Origin: Ficedula albicollis
Lineage: Eukaryota > Chordata > Aves > Passeriformes > Muscicapidae
Reading direction: 5' to 3'
Assembly (NCBI RefSeq): GCF_000247815.1
Contig: NC_021673.1
Location: 51,840,138-51,904,137 of the forward strand
DNA length: 64,000 bases
A program made the position numbers and the translations under genes. Shown here piece by piece: positions 13,690 through 27,867 of the stretch (the stretch's first letter is position 1; every line of letters begins with the position of its first letter). The notes beneath the pieces are model-generated. The model made no database searches, was not told where the DNA came from, and was given only the letters and a program-made list of their open reading frames with translations.

Positions 13690-14062
13690 CTCCCATCTAT
13701 AGGATTGATAAACTAAGAATCTCTATACATCTGTGTGCCTTGTAGATGCATCCCTAAGTACTCTGATGCAAATAATTCCAAGAATTGTAACAAATAGTTT
13801 AACTTAATATAAAATAAATACAGCTATCAAGAAAATGATCTCATCAACTCCTATCTATGGGATTGATAAACTAAGAATCTCTAGACATCTGTGTGCCTTG
13901 TAGATGCATCCCTAAGTACTCTGATGTAAATAATTCCAAGAATTGTAACAAATAGTTTAACTTAATAGTACTCTGATGCAAATAATTCCAAGAATTGTAA
14001 CAAATAGTTTAACTTAATATAAAATAAATACAGCTATCAAGAAAATGATCTCATCAACTCCT
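13690..14062 (+). repeat. Local duplication with two and a half copies
   Basis: Copies are at about 13690-13848 and 13849-13965, with a third, 5'-truncated copy at 13966-14062. All share agtactctgatg followed by aataattccaagaattgtaa. The middle copy stops at cttaatag and restarts within the same unit, so the two duplications are overlapping or nested. Confidence 0.92.
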
Positions 14063-15603
14063 CCAATAAAGAACAAAATGCCTCCAAACCTCAGATCATC
14101 TTTCCTCAAATTCTAGAGGAAAATTATGTCCTTTTCAGTCTGATGTGATTATTAACAGAGACAAGCTCACCTTCGGTGTAGCACATTTACAGAAACAGAA
14201 AAATTACTGATGTTATTCTGCACACTTCTTCCTGTCATTTCACCTAAGACAGTTATCCTATTTATGGGTATCCTATAAATATTGCCCAGGAATAACTTCT
14301 CCATATATACTACATGGAAGTTGCAGTCACAGGAAGAAAGCATTTGTTCTATAGAAAAAATTATTCATCTTGTGAACTATGCTAAAACTTCTAAATTTTA
14401 GCACATTTACTTTCATTCACTGATGGCTATAAGTTTTGCCAAAATCTACAAAATTTCTCAGAGCAGGTGAATTTTTCCTGGCCCATTTCAATCACAATTG
14501 CAATTTACACTGCATGAATGCCTTGAGGTATTGGCCCAATTGTAAATGCCCTCTTAGTAGGCAGGAGCTCAGTAAGGCTGATATACAGGATATTGGCACA
14601 TCTCAAATGTTTTATAGTGGGAAGCAGGTTGCCAACAAAGCTCCAGAGAATGACAGAAAATTATCTTGTGTTCCAGCATTTTGCCTAGACTTCAACTACA
14701 TCTCAGGACTCTGAGGTGTATTTCTCCTTTCCCAGTTATCCTCACACATAGCTGCACCATCCCTTTCTTATTTCTCCTGGGTACACAGACTCGTGCAAAC
14801 CCATTCTATGGAAATTTGGTATGTACATTAGGACATACCTTAAAATCAGAAATATAAGACAATTAGGCCTACCACAACCAAAGACAAAGCTGACTGTCTC
14901 AAATTGTTGAACACATCTTTAATTGTTTCAAAATCCACCATGGAATATACAGTGAAAGTATTTCACTGAAAGATTTGAGTTCCTCTCATACTCCTCCTCA
15001 GTATTCTCTATCCTTACAAAGCTAAACTTTGTATGCATTTATGCATTTTAACACTTTGTATCAAAATAGTACAGATTATTATCTCTGATTACTTTTCAGA
15101 AGAGAATGTACAAAGACTGGAGACACTATAATAATATTTCAGAACAACTGCAACATGCAAGGGAAATTACTCTTGGCTGAAATATTTTATTTTACAACAT
15201 TATTGAATTACCTATTAAATTTGTTGACTCCTCAAATAATTAAAAAATAACTTAATGTTATGTATAACTTAATGAATACTTGCATTTCAGTTCACAGAGT
15301 ATTCTGATGTTGCTAGATTCACAAACCAACATGCACATACAAATATGTTCTGACAGCAGTGAAAAAAGAATTCTAACCATTCAAAATAGATGACTGACAA
15401 ACAAGGCATTCATTATTAGAGTAGGCTATATAATTAGATTGCAAAATAATAAATGCATTATAAATTGATCCTGACTTACAACGCTTACGTTTTTCCATCT
15501 TAGTAGTATGATAGATAAATCCATCATAGCACTAGATTTTATACTACATTGATTACATACTACACTGGTTATCTGTTCAGGGTGAATGTCAGTAACAGAG
15601 TAA

Positions 15604-15747
15604 AAAAATCAGACAGAAGAAAGTACCTGCATCTTTGAAATCTTCCAAAGTTATCACTTGAGTCTGTCTCCACAGAAAAATCAGACAGAAGGAAGTACCT
15701 GCATCTTTGAAATATTCCAAAGTTATCACTTGAGTCTGTCTCCACAT
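15604..15747 (+). repeat. Tandem duplication, unit 72 bp
   Basis: Copies at 15604-15675 and 15676-15747 share aagtacctgcatctttgaaa and cacttgagtctgtctccaca, with two substitutions. Confidence 0.95.
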
Positions 15748-16867
15748 ACTCACCACTCCCAAATGTCAGTGAGTTGAGGGTGGATAAAGGGTTGGGAGGG
15801 GACATAGCCAAGACAGTTGAGCCAAGCAGGGGGATATTCCATTACAGATATCATGCTCAGCAATGACTGCCCAGAGAAAGGACATGAAAGGGATATACAT
15901 CTGTGGTTATGGCATCTGTCTTCCCAATTAACCATTAGGCATAGTGAGCCCAGTTTCATAGGCTGGACGTCTTCCTGCTGGTAGGAAATAGTGAATTAAT
16001 TTCTCTTTTTGCTTTGCTTGTGTGTGTGTAGATTTTTCTATTCTATTAAACTGTCATGATCTCAGTACATGAATGTTTTCACAGTCCTTACATGTTTTTC
16101 CTCTTCTTGCAGAAGAGAGAAGTCAGAAAAAGGTGGACTGGGTGCCCCCACCACAGTCTCCAACCAACCTTCAGTTTTATACTGCAACTAGTTTTTTTCT
16201 GAGAAAACTTCATGTGCTATCAGATGTTAGCAACCTGATAGTTATCCTTTTTGGAGGATTGAAGTCAAAATTTAAAAAATAATATATATTTGGGGGAAAT
16301 CACTTTTCTTAGAATAAGGCTTGATTAGAAACTAATTGCATAGCAGTCAGAATAAAAACAAGAAAACTGATACCTACTTTAAGACTTTTCTGGCCATAAA
16401 ACAGGGCAGAATTTTTCTTCCCAAGAAGGGAGCATTCCATCTTGTGAAGCACCTTCACAATGTCTTATACAATCTATTTTTCTTTGTTCTTTTCCACACC
16501 TATTCTTGACAGTCTGTCTAAGGCTTGGGCCTATGATGGGCTCATACTCCATTCGGGCTCATAGTACAAATTTAAAGTGGTTTATACCACATAATCTCAA
16601 CAAGTGAGTTCATGTACTTACCTGTCTGTCAAATGTATACCCTAGGTAAATAATTTTCAACTTTAACAAGGTGAACTGAAAGGGTAGAATTTCTAATATA
16701 TATGCTCACAAGTATGCATGAACAGGGTAGCATCTCTTATTAAAATCCTCTACACAAATATATATTTTAAAAAATTATCTGTTCACTTTGGAACAGAATG
16801 AAACAGTGTTTCTGGTAACTACCAGGTATTGAAATAGTGCACATTTTGTTCTACTGTCTGCCTTAGG

Positions 16868-16923
16868 GTGTGTGTATATATATATAAATATGTATATGTG
16901 TGTGTGTGTGTGTACATATACAC

Positions 16924-16958
<35 letters not shown>
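16868..16958. repeat. Compound (TG)n/(TA)n microsatellite
   Basis: Alternating TG and TA dinucleotides with a central acatatacacatatgt palindromic switch; the longest TG block is at its right end. It is probably length-polymorphic. Confidence 0.95.
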
Positions 16959-16959
<1 letters not shown>

Positions 16960-18087
16960 CCATGCATCGTTTCATGGTCTTGGCTTTAAAATGTTGCAAG
17001 TTAAATTTAAAAAGGCTTATAAAGTGTCAGTTTGATGTTTACTCAGCAACTTAAAACCCAGGACTTTCAAAGAGAAGCTGGAAATCTTGCCAAATATTTC
17101 TGCAAAAATTGTTCCTAGACATATTTAAACACTGCTGCCACTGTAGAAAGCAGATGGGAAGAGGTGTTTGTCATGGCTTAAGTGCCATTTCTTATCAAGC
17201 TTCAACGAGAGTCTGGATACTGTGGGACTTCTCTCTGTTCTTCTATGACCAACAGAGGATTCCTAATAAATTAGTAGATGATAAGTTTGCAATTTAAATA
17301 TGGAAAGAGATTTATCCTGCGACATACTGAAAAGAAAATTACCTTCCCTGTGTATGTTTCTCACTTTAAGTTCCTCCTTTGTGTAGTTTAGGCTACACTC
17401 AACCAAAATCCTAATCGCCATGAAAATAACTACGACCACCACTAAGCTACTAGACAAGATTAAGTCGTATAATTTATAAATTCTTCTTTGAATATATTGA
17501 TTCCAGTATAATACTTTGTGGTTGATTCTATAATTTATAAATTGCATCTTTAGCCTTATTGTTCAAAATTTTTTATTTCTTGCTCTTGAGCTACTAGAGA
17601 ACATGCTGATAGTTCTGACTCTAGCTGATAATACCTGGGGCCTGAGAATATGAATATTTTTTATAGCTTGATGATTTATTATATGCATGACTTTCTTTGC
17701 TGAAGTCAGTATCTGACACTAATATTTTGTATCAGAAGTGTTCAACTATATATAAAAATTGAACATCAGAACTGTGTTTTTCCTGCTTATCTTTCTCAGG
17801 CTGTTATGACCACACACCATTTGACAGTTCACCATACAAATGTCCATGAAGACACAAATGAAAACAAAATACAGTACACTGAGTATATCAAACACTGGAC
17901 TACTATTACCGGAGGAAGAATTTATCTCTTACAGACAATTGAGAGAGTGCAGATATACTGTAACTGTGTATGGCAAGTCTTAATTACCAGGGAACACTCA
18001 GCTACCAGTGAAAGAAAGTTTTTATGGCTGTGTTTGCTATATGGATGCAAAGAGACATGCACATTCTAAAGACATTATGCTTTTTAA

Positions 18088-18420
18088 ATCATAGAATCAT
18101 CATAAATTATCTAGGATGCATATGACCTCAAAGACTGTCAGGTTCAGCCATTAACCTAACACTGCCTCTTCACCACTAAACCATGTCCCAGATCACTACA
18201 TCTACAGGTCTTTTAAATCCCTCCAGGAATGACGAATCAAACACTTCCCTGGGCAGCCAGTTCCAGTGCGCTGTAACCCTTTCGGTGAAGAAATTTCTCC
18301 TAATATCTGATCTAAACCTCCCCTGAGGTAATTTCTTCTTAGCCTATCACTTTTTACTTGGGAGAAGCCAAGCCACAATCTCCTTTCAGGTTCTTGCAGA
18401 AGTCACCTCTCACAGCCTTT
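18088..18420 (-). mobile_element. CR1 LINE 3'-end fragment
   Basis: It begins with the reverse complement of the CR1 tail (atcatagaatcatcat). It continues with diagnostic CR1 3' text in antisense: cagccagttccagtgc, gtgaagaaatttctcctaatatctgatctaaac (split here as positions 18284-18316) and a later cctatcac. It is strongly 5'-truncated, as is usual for CR1, and in the same orientation as the host gene. Confidence 0.85.
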
Positions 18421-18667
18421 TCCCAAAGGATACTTTCACTGTCTGCCTAAGTTCCTCGGTGAGAGGAGCAAAGCACAGCTGTTCTCTGCAGCTCTGTTTC
18501 AGCAAACAGATTAAACTGACAAGTGTTTTCTGACATGAGCTAATAGTGCAATTTTCCTATGAGTACCTCAGTTCTAACATACTTTCCTGCATCAGATGTA
18601 AATAATGTGAGTGTTTTGTAAAATCTGTGGGTTAAAATGAAATTGAATTAAATTGTTCTAGGAAAAG

Positions 18668-18723
18668 TGCAAAAAAACCCCCCAACAAACAAACCAAACC
18701 CCCCCAAAAAACCAAACCCAAAT
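18668..18723. repeat. A/C-rich low-complexity tract
   Basis: Runs of A interspersed with C blocks (cccccc, ccccccc, accaaaccc). No regular unit. Confidence 0.88.
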
Positions 18724-19019
18724 TGCAAACAGATCATTCCCTTAAAGCCATATTCAATAAAAAAGGAATTCTGAAAAACAGTCATTTTTGTAAAATAAAC
18801 ACAAAATCTGAGAAGATTCCTCTAGAGGAATCAGAATGTTTCTCTGCATCATTATTCCATAGCAGAGATGAATTACTAACACTGTATGGCCTGGGGACAA
18901 GAAAAAATACAGTATGGGAATTGTGATCTGATTTAGTCACATATTTTGCTAGAAATGCTAGAAACTACTTTGGATTTTTCAGAGAATACAGTGGTGAATT
19001 GCCTAAATGTTGCTGTTCT

Positions 19020-19267
19020 GAACACTACTAGGCATTTTTATGCTTCTTCTGTTTACCTACCTACATCACCAGTACAATACTTTAAAAATCTGATTGCACT
19101 GAAAAATTGCACTAGAAAAGTGAGAAAAGTACCAAGGAAGTGCGAACACTATTAGGCATTTTTATGCTGCTTCTGTTTACCTACCTACATCACCCGTATA
19201 ATACTTTAAAAATCTAATTGCACTGAAAAATTGCACTAGAAAAGTGAGAAAAGTACCAAGGAAGTGC
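19020..19267 (+). repeat. Tandem duplication, unit 124 bp
   Basis: Copies at 19020-19143 and 19144-19267 run from gaacacta to accaaggaagtgc, with about five substitutions. Confidence 0.94.
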
Positions 19268-21821
19268 AATAAAACACATGGAATGGTTTTATTTCTCTGA
19301 AACCTTTCTGTCATCTAGAGGAAGCGTTGAACACTGTGGTCAGGCAGTAAACGTAAATTATTATTATGAGCAAACTGCAGTAAATAGATGCGAAGAGACC
19401 AAAGACACTTCAGCTTATCCAAAACACTACTGAGTTTCTGCCAGACAATGTTTCCCAAGGAAAAATTAACTTCATTATAAATTCTAGTCTTTATGTAGGA
19501 TAAATTAATGGGAATTTTGATTTTCTAAGAAATACTAAACAACTCTTTTTGTTCATTAAATTAATAACTCCCGAGTAGAAATATAGAAATACATGAGGAA
19601 TATTATTAGATACACAGATACAAGCAAACAGACAGGAGAATACAGTTGCTCCAAATTTAATTTTCTGTGTCAATAAACTATGGTTCATCCAAAATGAAAA
19701 CCAACTCATATGAGTACCGAATGAACTGTATAAGACAGTCAGGGGCAAAGAAACAACCTCCAAATTATTAAAAAAAAAAAGGTATAGTTTTAAACACTTC
19801 TTTTTAGGAGCACTGTGATCCTGTACTAACAGCACAATCTTAATTGGCATAGTACTTAACTCTGATTTGGTTTATGTAATGTTTCTGTAAAGAAAACCTT
19901 AGGAAGGCTAAGAATTAAATTTCTATCACTTAGCAGCAGCTTATATAAGGCTACCAGCAGTTTTCTTATATACTTTTTTATTCCCAAGAGTTTCATATTT
20001 AAGTTTTATTTTCACCTCTAATATGTGAAGCATTTTCATTATTTTATGCTTTACTTATGTTGGATCAGTAACCTTGCAGGAGTCAAGCCGGTCCTTGAGG
20101 AAGAGCTGATGGCTCTGAAGAACAAACACCTGGAAGGTACTGCTAACGCACTGGCACTTCTGTTTCACTGACTCAAAGACAGTCAGGCAACGTAATTAAT
20201 GGATCCCATTTTAATAGCTATGTGATAGTCACTCCTGGGTTCATGGTCAAAGCCTATCACAATGGCTTGCACAGTTACATGAAAAGCTGTGCTGGTGTCA
20301 GCTTAAGTACCTGGGTAAATGAAAGTTTGTGCAGAAAAAAAAAAAAAAAAGACAACAACATCACATACAAAGCTTTAAAGGAATTAGAGAAAACACAGAA
20401 TGTAGCAACTTCAGAGAGATGCAGAAAAAAATCACAGTGCCTCCATAATGCAACTTTGTAGATTTCAAACTTTTATGCCATTAATGTCCAGCTGGTTTTA
20501 AAACAATCCTGTTGAACATTAAGCTGCATCGGTATTGCTATTGGTCCTACTTTGATGACTTCTCTTGAAAAGTAAATATCCCTGTAGGTAACAAATGCAG
20601 GTCAATACAGTAACATCTCATTAAAAAATGGGCTTCTCTTGTAATCTGGGCATCCTGTTAGGGTATATAGGCTGTAACCCAGGTAATTCTTTAATCTGTG
20701 ACTCATCTGACACTGAAAAGCAAATGTTGCCCAATTATCACAACATTCTGTAGAAACTATTTTTAGTTAAGTATCAAGAAAGTCAGAGTAATCCTGCTCC
20801 TTTTGTATGGGCTGTAAAACTAAAAACATTTAGGAAGACTTATTCAATGCAAAGTTCCCGAAATTGATTCCTAAATGCTGACAAACTTTATGCAACTGTG
20901 TGAAATGGCACACATTAACTATTCAAAGCATTCAAAGCAAGCTATGTGCAATACTTACAGTAAGGTTTATAGGCACAAAGAACTTTGAAAAGACTTTTTT
21001 TTTTTCTTTTAAATCTAGAAAACCAGGCTAAGAAATTTAAGATTAGGCCTGTAAACTTTGATAGCAGCATTATTGTTCCCATCATGTAACAAGACAGGAA
21101 GATTAGATCTTGGTATGCTAGTCTTCATGCTGGAAGGGAAGGCCTAGACATCACGACGTCTCCTCCACATTATGGAGTTTTGGAAGAGAATTCTAATAAG
21201 TATACTATGCAAATTTCAATGAAATAAATGGGATGTAGAAATGCTCTCATGTCCCTACTGCTGTGAAAGACAAGAAACTGACAAATAAGGGTAGCCAAAA
21301 ATTGAAAGGTCCACCTGTCTCTATCACACAATAGCAAAGAATGAAACAAAGCTTGACTATTTCCAGCCCCAGAAACTTTACAGAACTGAGGACTGGACAC
21401 TGGCATGACAACCCAGCCCTCTCTCAGCTCATCCATGGATCCCCACACTACCAGTGCTAATGCACTTCTTGGAAGCACTTGATCTCATGTTGTTTGAGAG
21501 CAAGAGCACGTACTGGGATATTGTGAATTTTAAATTTAGTTTTGAGACTAAACAATAAATGGTCACCTTGGTTTTTTTCTGTTTATTTTAAACTTGTAGC
21601 TCCATGGGTTTACACGGTTTCAATATGACACGCACTAATTGTTAGTACGTTTTCATTATGGCATTACTGATACATATTTTAAGCTTTCAAGCACTAAACA
21701 CGTTTATCCTTATGTGTCATTCTAGATTATGTCTTATTGAAAAAATCCAGATTGATTCAAGGACTGTACTGATTCTTTTGCTTTATTTCTGATATTGTGT
21801 TTATTCTCGGGTCATGACCTC

Positions 21822-21851
21822 TTTTTTTTTTCTTTTTTTTTTTTTTTTGGG

Positions 21852-21883
<32 letters not shown>
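21822..21883. repeat. Long poly-T tract interrupted by G5
   Basis: About 60 bases of nearly pure T with a single C and a GGGGG island (21849-21853). The run lengths are unlikely to be accurate. Confidence 0.93.
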
Positions 21884-22405
21884 CCCTTACACAAGATCAA
21901 AGTTGTAGTCTTCAAGTGGCAGACTAAAATGTTCCACTCAACATATTCTACTCTGAAACACTTGGGCAAAGTTTTTTTTGGATTGCAAATACCCACGGAG
22001 CTTTGAGGGGGTATGCTGAGTGTATCCTGAAATAACAAGTATTTAAAAAGCTGGCTAGTATTTTTAGAAAGGAGCTAATAACCACTGCAAATCTTCAAAA
22101 TTGAATAAACATGTTTTTCTTTCCAAATTAGTATACTGTGCTCAATGTAAATGGTCATAACTTGTTTTTCTCTGAAGCTTAAAATCGAAAAGTTCTTTCC
22201 TCAGAAAATGCTAGCTTCTTTCTCCACCCCATCTCTTATCCATCATGAGAAAAAAAAAATTAAGATTTGCAATGTTAACAGTCAAATATGAATAAGGGAT
22301 ATTAATGTCAGTTTTATTGCTTTTTTATGTATAAAACATCTAATTAAAGGTTTGATTAAAAGAAACATATAAATCCAGAATTTGATATAAAAGATTCAGA
22401 AACTG

Positions 22406-23026
22406 TAATAGTGATTTTTTTTCCTTATAAAATTAATTATAATGAAAAGTAAGGTGTTTGTTAGATACATAATATATGAAACAACATCTAAACAAAGCTG
22501 ATTTACTGTTAAAATCAGAAACTTTGGAAAATGCCTACACTTTAAATCTTTGAAGACAACAGAGGTCCGGGTCATTTTGCACTATAAAGTTGTTCAAAAA
22601 AGTACGAAAAATCTTGAAAGGAAAGAGGCTGAAATAAATCTAAGCAGAAAACCAGTACACTGAATGAATATCATGTCTGACAAAGACAAGGAGCTGGAGA
22701 CTGAAAATCAATGGATTAATAGTGATTTTTTTCCTTATAAAATTAATTATAATGATAAGTAAGGTGTTTGTTAGATACATAATATATGAAACAACATCTA
22801 AACAAAGCTGATTTACTGTTAAAATCAGAAACTTTGGAAAATGCCTACACTTTAAATCTTTGAAGACAACAGAGGTCCGGGTCATTTTGCACTATAAAGT
22901 TGTTCAAAAAAGTATGAAAAATCTTGAAAGGAAAGAGGCTGAAATAAATCTAAGCAGAAAACCAGTACACTGAATGAATATCATGTCTGACAAAGACAAG
23001 AAGCTGGAGACTGAAAATCAATGGAT
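22406..23026 (+). repeat. Tandem duplication, unit about 311 bp
   Basis: Copies at 22406-22716 and 22717-23026 both start taatagtgattttt and end ctgaaaatcaatggat. Only a few substitutions and one T-run length difference are seen. Confidence 0.95.
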
Positions 23027-23428
23027 GTGAAAAGAGAGATCGGAATTTGGAACTACTTGATGGACAAGATCATGAAGAACTTGCATCACTATTCTTTTTA
23101 GAACCTAGGATTTAATGTGGATGCTGGAGGGAAAAGGAAGAAATAAACAACAACGTTTAATTTAAAACCATGCATTCATCTTCTCTGCCTTACTCCCCAG
23201 AAGCTGCATTATCCCCACGCATTGCATAACTCTGACCCTGAATTAGGTATATAAACTATATGGCCAGATACATTACAAAAGTTCTCTAAAAACAGCAATA
23301 GTCCTCAGGAACAGCAGGCTCATCATGAGTCTCTTCTGTCAGTATCTGAACAGAAATTATTCATTACTGTTGTGCTAATTTATTGAGAGTCAATGCAGTT
23401 TACAATACTGATTGCATAGACAAGTAAT

Positions 23429-23584
23429 CTTGAGTTTAGAAAACTGCGTCAAGAAAAAAGTAATGCCAGAAAGATGAGAGAAATAGACTGATATCCTTTG
23501 AAAGAGTCTTGAGTTTAGAAAACTGTGTCAAGAAAAAAGTAATGCCAGAAAGCTGAGAGAAATAGACTGATATCCTTTGAAAGA
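23429..23584 (+). repeat. Tandem duplication, unit 78 bp
   Basis: Copies at 23429-23506 and 23507-23584 share tcttgagtttagaaaactg and gactgatatcctttgaaaga, with two substitutions. Confidence 0.95.
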
Positions 23585-25101
23585 GCACATACCAAAAAAA
23601 AAGAATTAAAATACATTATATGACAACATTCTTAAACAGCTGAATTGTATAAGCTCTACTGCAATGCAGGAGAAAACATGCATAAAGCTATAAGAAAGAG
23701 AACTGTTGCAATTTTCTATAAATGTCCCAAATAATTTTTGTTTGTGATTTGAAATATTATTTTCTGTTAAGCTGTCATCTATAGTTTTACTATTGTTCCC
23801 CAGCCAAGTGAAATGGCACCCCAGTAAGAACATGGAAAATTTATTTGAAAGAAAATATGGCACAAATTTAAAAGTATTTTATTTATTATTGGATTCAGTA
23901 TGGATGGCTGAAAATTTTGCAGTGGATTTTTTTTTTCAGCAGAACCTGCTGATTCTTTGACTTAAAATCATCAATAGAAAAATGTAGAAAATTCAAAGAT
24001 AAATTGCATCAAAATCTGTTTGTAAAATTTGTGACAACTAGACAAGAAGTTTTCTTATTTTACAGAAAATGATTATTAACTGTTGAGATATTTTACTTTC
24101 ATTCTTTTACAAATGAAACTCAGTTATGATAAGTATTTTCAACTTTTAAGATGCAAGAAAGTAAAACAAGTTTAAAAAATGGGTATTAAATTTCTAGTTG
24201 GCCTTTCTCCCACAGCTGAGCTGTAAATTTTTCCAAATTATCACAATTTTTTAGGAAATGAAAAAACTTTCAGCCTGTCCTAATTTTGGAGAGGTGCTTT
24301 TCCAAGGTTGAATGGGATTTGAATTGTTCAAAGTATTTTTCCTTCAGCTCCAAACTAAGGATTATATTAGAAACACAGAAACGTGCAAACTCAAATACAA
24401 GAATAATACTCACTTTTCCTAACGATTTACTAACATAAATAAAACTCAAAGTACATGGAAAATATATTTGAGATCTCTCTTGGGTGAAATAACCTGTGGG
24501 TATGTGCTTGCCTAGCTTGATAAAGTTCCTTTCTACAGCTGGATTTAATAAAAGGAAGAAGCTGGTTTATTCACAAAAAGTATTTAATGTCTGTATTATG
24601 ACTGAAGATCAATTGTTCAAATTTCCCTACTTCATCTGTGGAAAATACAGAGGTACAAAGAGAGATTTCATTCACTGTGTCTGCAGCTATCCTAAGACAC
24701 AGCTGTCAAACCTAGGGTCAGAATTAAGGTGGAATAACATAAAATTAAAGGCTTTCAGTAGAACTGCCACATAACTCAGAGTTGTGTTTGCTTTGATGCC
24801 TTGCCCGCACATAATGCATTAAAATGGTGTAAGCATTTAATCATCACTGCCTTTGGTGAGATGCTACCAGATCTTACTAAAAATGTGCAGTGGAAAAACC
24901 TCAAACAGACTTCTTTCCCCTTTGTTACCTCCAAAATTTACTTCAAATTAGTAGAAATATTCAGCAGTGTGTAAGACAAGGAAGGACTGGAATCAGGAAA
25001 CTATACACAATTAAAGCAATGAAACAGAAGTCATAGCAGAGACTTTTGGAGAAAACAACTAAAAATGGAAGGGAGAGAAAAATTAGGTCAGTGAGAGAAA
25101 G

Positions 25102-25212
25102 GATAAACAGCTGAAACACAGGCTTTACTATGTTCCTTTTGATTCTCCTGGAGGTTGCGATGATAAACAGCTGAAACACGGGCTTTACTATGTTCCTTTT
25201 GATTCTCCTGGA
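25102..25212 (+). repeat. Tandem duplication, unit 60 bp
   Basis: Copies at 25102-25161 and 25162-25212 share gataaacagctgaaacac and ccttttgattctcctgga, with one substitution (cagg against cggg). Confidence 0.95.
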
Positions 25213-25236
25213 ACAGCAGTCAATAAAAGGGCAAGG

Positions 25237-25360
25237 CTGAAGATGTTTATTAGAACTGTTGCCGCAGTTTAAAAACCATTTACCGTAAGACATAAGGTAC
25301 TGAAGATGTTTATTAGAACTGTTGCCTCAGTTTAAAAACCATTTACCGTAAGACATAAGC
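25237..25360 (+). repeat. Tandem duplication, unit 63 bp
   Basis: Copies at 25237-25299 and 25300-25360 share ctgaagatgtttattagaac and ccatttaccgtaagacataa, with one substitution. It lies 25 bp from the 60-bp duplication, so two independent events sit side by side. Confidence 0.95.
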
Positions 25361-27867
25361 TCAACAGGCTTTTCTCATATCACACTACTGCCAGCATCCT
25401 CTAGAGCATCTAGAAAAACGTCCTCCTACCTTGAAGAAAATGAGCAACTACCTTCTCTGGCCTGTTTATGTTTACTGAAAGTTTGCTTCTCTTTACTGAT
25501 TCATTACCACTTAACAAAATACCCTGGGTCTGACTCACTGTAAACAAAGCTAATTACTGAAACAAATCACGACCAGAACAGCATCGCCAGCCTCGCGTAT
25601 AGGTCTGGCACAAAAATTGCAGTTCTTTCTAATCAATTTGTTGGGCTTTTTTTTAGGTAAGAAAATTATTGACCCTCCAAGGATTTTTTTTATAGCTGTG
25701 GTTTTAGAAAGCCAGTTTCTTGAGTTCTTCAATTTATCTAAGACCAAGAGGACAATTAAATACATATGGTCTATTAGGAAACAAAAAGTAATAAAGAACA
25801 TGTCCCTACTAAAAGAATTAAACTCCAATTGCTTTGTCAATCTGGAAATGTAAAAATAGAAAAATTACTAAGCAAGAAAGTTTCTAGAGGATTTGTAGGA
25901 ACACTCCTATCCCATAAACTATTCAATTTTTTATATTTATTATTTATTATTAAGATATTAATTATTTTTAAACAGTAATCCATATGAAACTACAAAATTC
26001 TGACAAAATCTTAGGAATATACAGAATTAGAAGGTATAAAAATCACTCTTTTTATAATTTTTGGATTGACTTGCATTATTTTCAAAATTTCTACAGCTTT
26101 CTTCATTATTTAAATATATATTTTTAAATTATAGATTTACTAAGCACTCATGTGAAGAGCTTCATTTTCTAAGTTTCTAGATAGTATAGGAATGGCAGCT
26201 GCTTATTTAGAAACAGGTCAGACTAAGTACCTGAAATAGGTATATGTGCATATGATTATGGCTCATATAACATAACTTTATGCTCTTTTAATGAATGTAG
26301 ATCTCATAATTCCAGTCATCATGAAAATACAAAGACTAAATCCAAATTTGGATGTGAATTTTCACTCTTTGCTTACAGTTGCCATTTTAGATTGTAGCTT
26401 GTCATTGTCATGTGACTGAAAATTTGCGAAATGTTAAAACAGAATTTCAAATCGATGTGTGCAAACTTATAACCATATTTAAAGTTTTCTTCCAGTATTT
26501 AACCAGTTCCACCACGGATTCCTAAAGGATAGTCAAATTCTACATGTCCCATGAATTCTTAATCTTTAAAAGGCAGCTGAATTTTTTTGGTCACATTTCT
26601 ACATCCCTTTTGCTATTATTACATGCACTATAACAAAGAGAGGTCACTATAAAGGTTTTAATCATCTCTGATGCACAGTGGCATTTCTAAAAAACCACAA
26701 CTTTTGTTGTTTAAAGGATTTTCCTTCACCTCAATCTGCATCAAGTACAAACATGTACTTAAGTGAACTCCCTAAACCTTTTCTACTACATGAGCAATTT
26801 AGGAAGCAATCTAAATATCCAGAAGAAACCATACACAAAAGTACTTCAACTTGAACTGTATTCAACAGAAAATATTTCCATTGTTTTGCTGTATAGTCAG
26901 AAAAAAACCATAAATACTCCAGCATCATGGAGCCTAAAATATTGTATCAAATCTTGTAATAAAAAGGGCTACATCTGAATAGAGCTAACATGTTTCCACT
27001 TGCATTGCATGGAACACTTCCTCTACCATTGTGGATTAACAACTTCTTGTGACAGCCTTAGAAATACTTAGACTAAAAGAAAAGCATTGAAGAATCCAAT
27101 CTCAGAAAGCTTAGGAGACATTTAACACCCTCATAACTGAAGCCTTTGAATCTAGGATGTTGCTTTGTTATGCCAAATATTTATTTTTGTATAATTCACT
27201 GGTACAAGAAACACACTCAGAAGTTTTTTTGACTGTTTGTTGTCCTATAGGCTTTTAGTCAAAGAAAATTATTGGACTGGATAGATGTCATCAGGGCACT
27301 ACAAGTAGCTTTATCTCATTCTCCAGTTAGTTGCACCTGAAGGAGAGGTTGGACAGAAAGGTGAAAGGTGATAGTTCCTTCTTTGGATGGGGATACCATC
27401 AGGAAAGTTGAAGGTAAGGCAAAGGCTGGCAAGGCACTGTCCCAGGGTGGAAGTGCTCTTGGGAAATTTATGCTGCTCCAGGGAGGACTGAGAATTTATG
27501 AGCACTTCTAAAATGCTTGTAGGCCAACAGAGGCAGTATGAGAAACACATAGGATAAACTGAAAGCTGTGGTCTTGTCCCAGAGCTGTAATGACACCGGC
27601 CCTGTCTCCTGGATGTCCCTGTCACCTGCACTGCAGAGAGCTGTTCTCTGGGCTGGTCCTGTCAGACCTGGGTCATAGCTTCTCATGCAGAACTCTGGGC
27701 ATAATAAAACATAACTGTTATGTTTCTCTATTCTACTCTGTCCACTTCTATTCTATTCCATTCCCTGTGCTCACCATGAGTCAAATAACAGTGCTAATAT
27801 TTGTCTGAAATGCCAGTGGTCTCTGAAAGACGTAACACAAAGGTTACAACTGGAAACAAGATTTCAT

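Larger units (their letters stand above)
14063..18087. other. Intronic sequence with one short duplication and one microsatellite
   Basis: Other than the 72-bp duplication at 15.6 kb and the TG/TA microsatellite at 16.9 kb, no gene, exon or transposon could be recognised. Confidence 0.6.

Noticed and set aside
19491..19850. 119-codon minus-strand frame
   Set aside because: Low-complexity hydrophobic chance frame in intron with no splice context.
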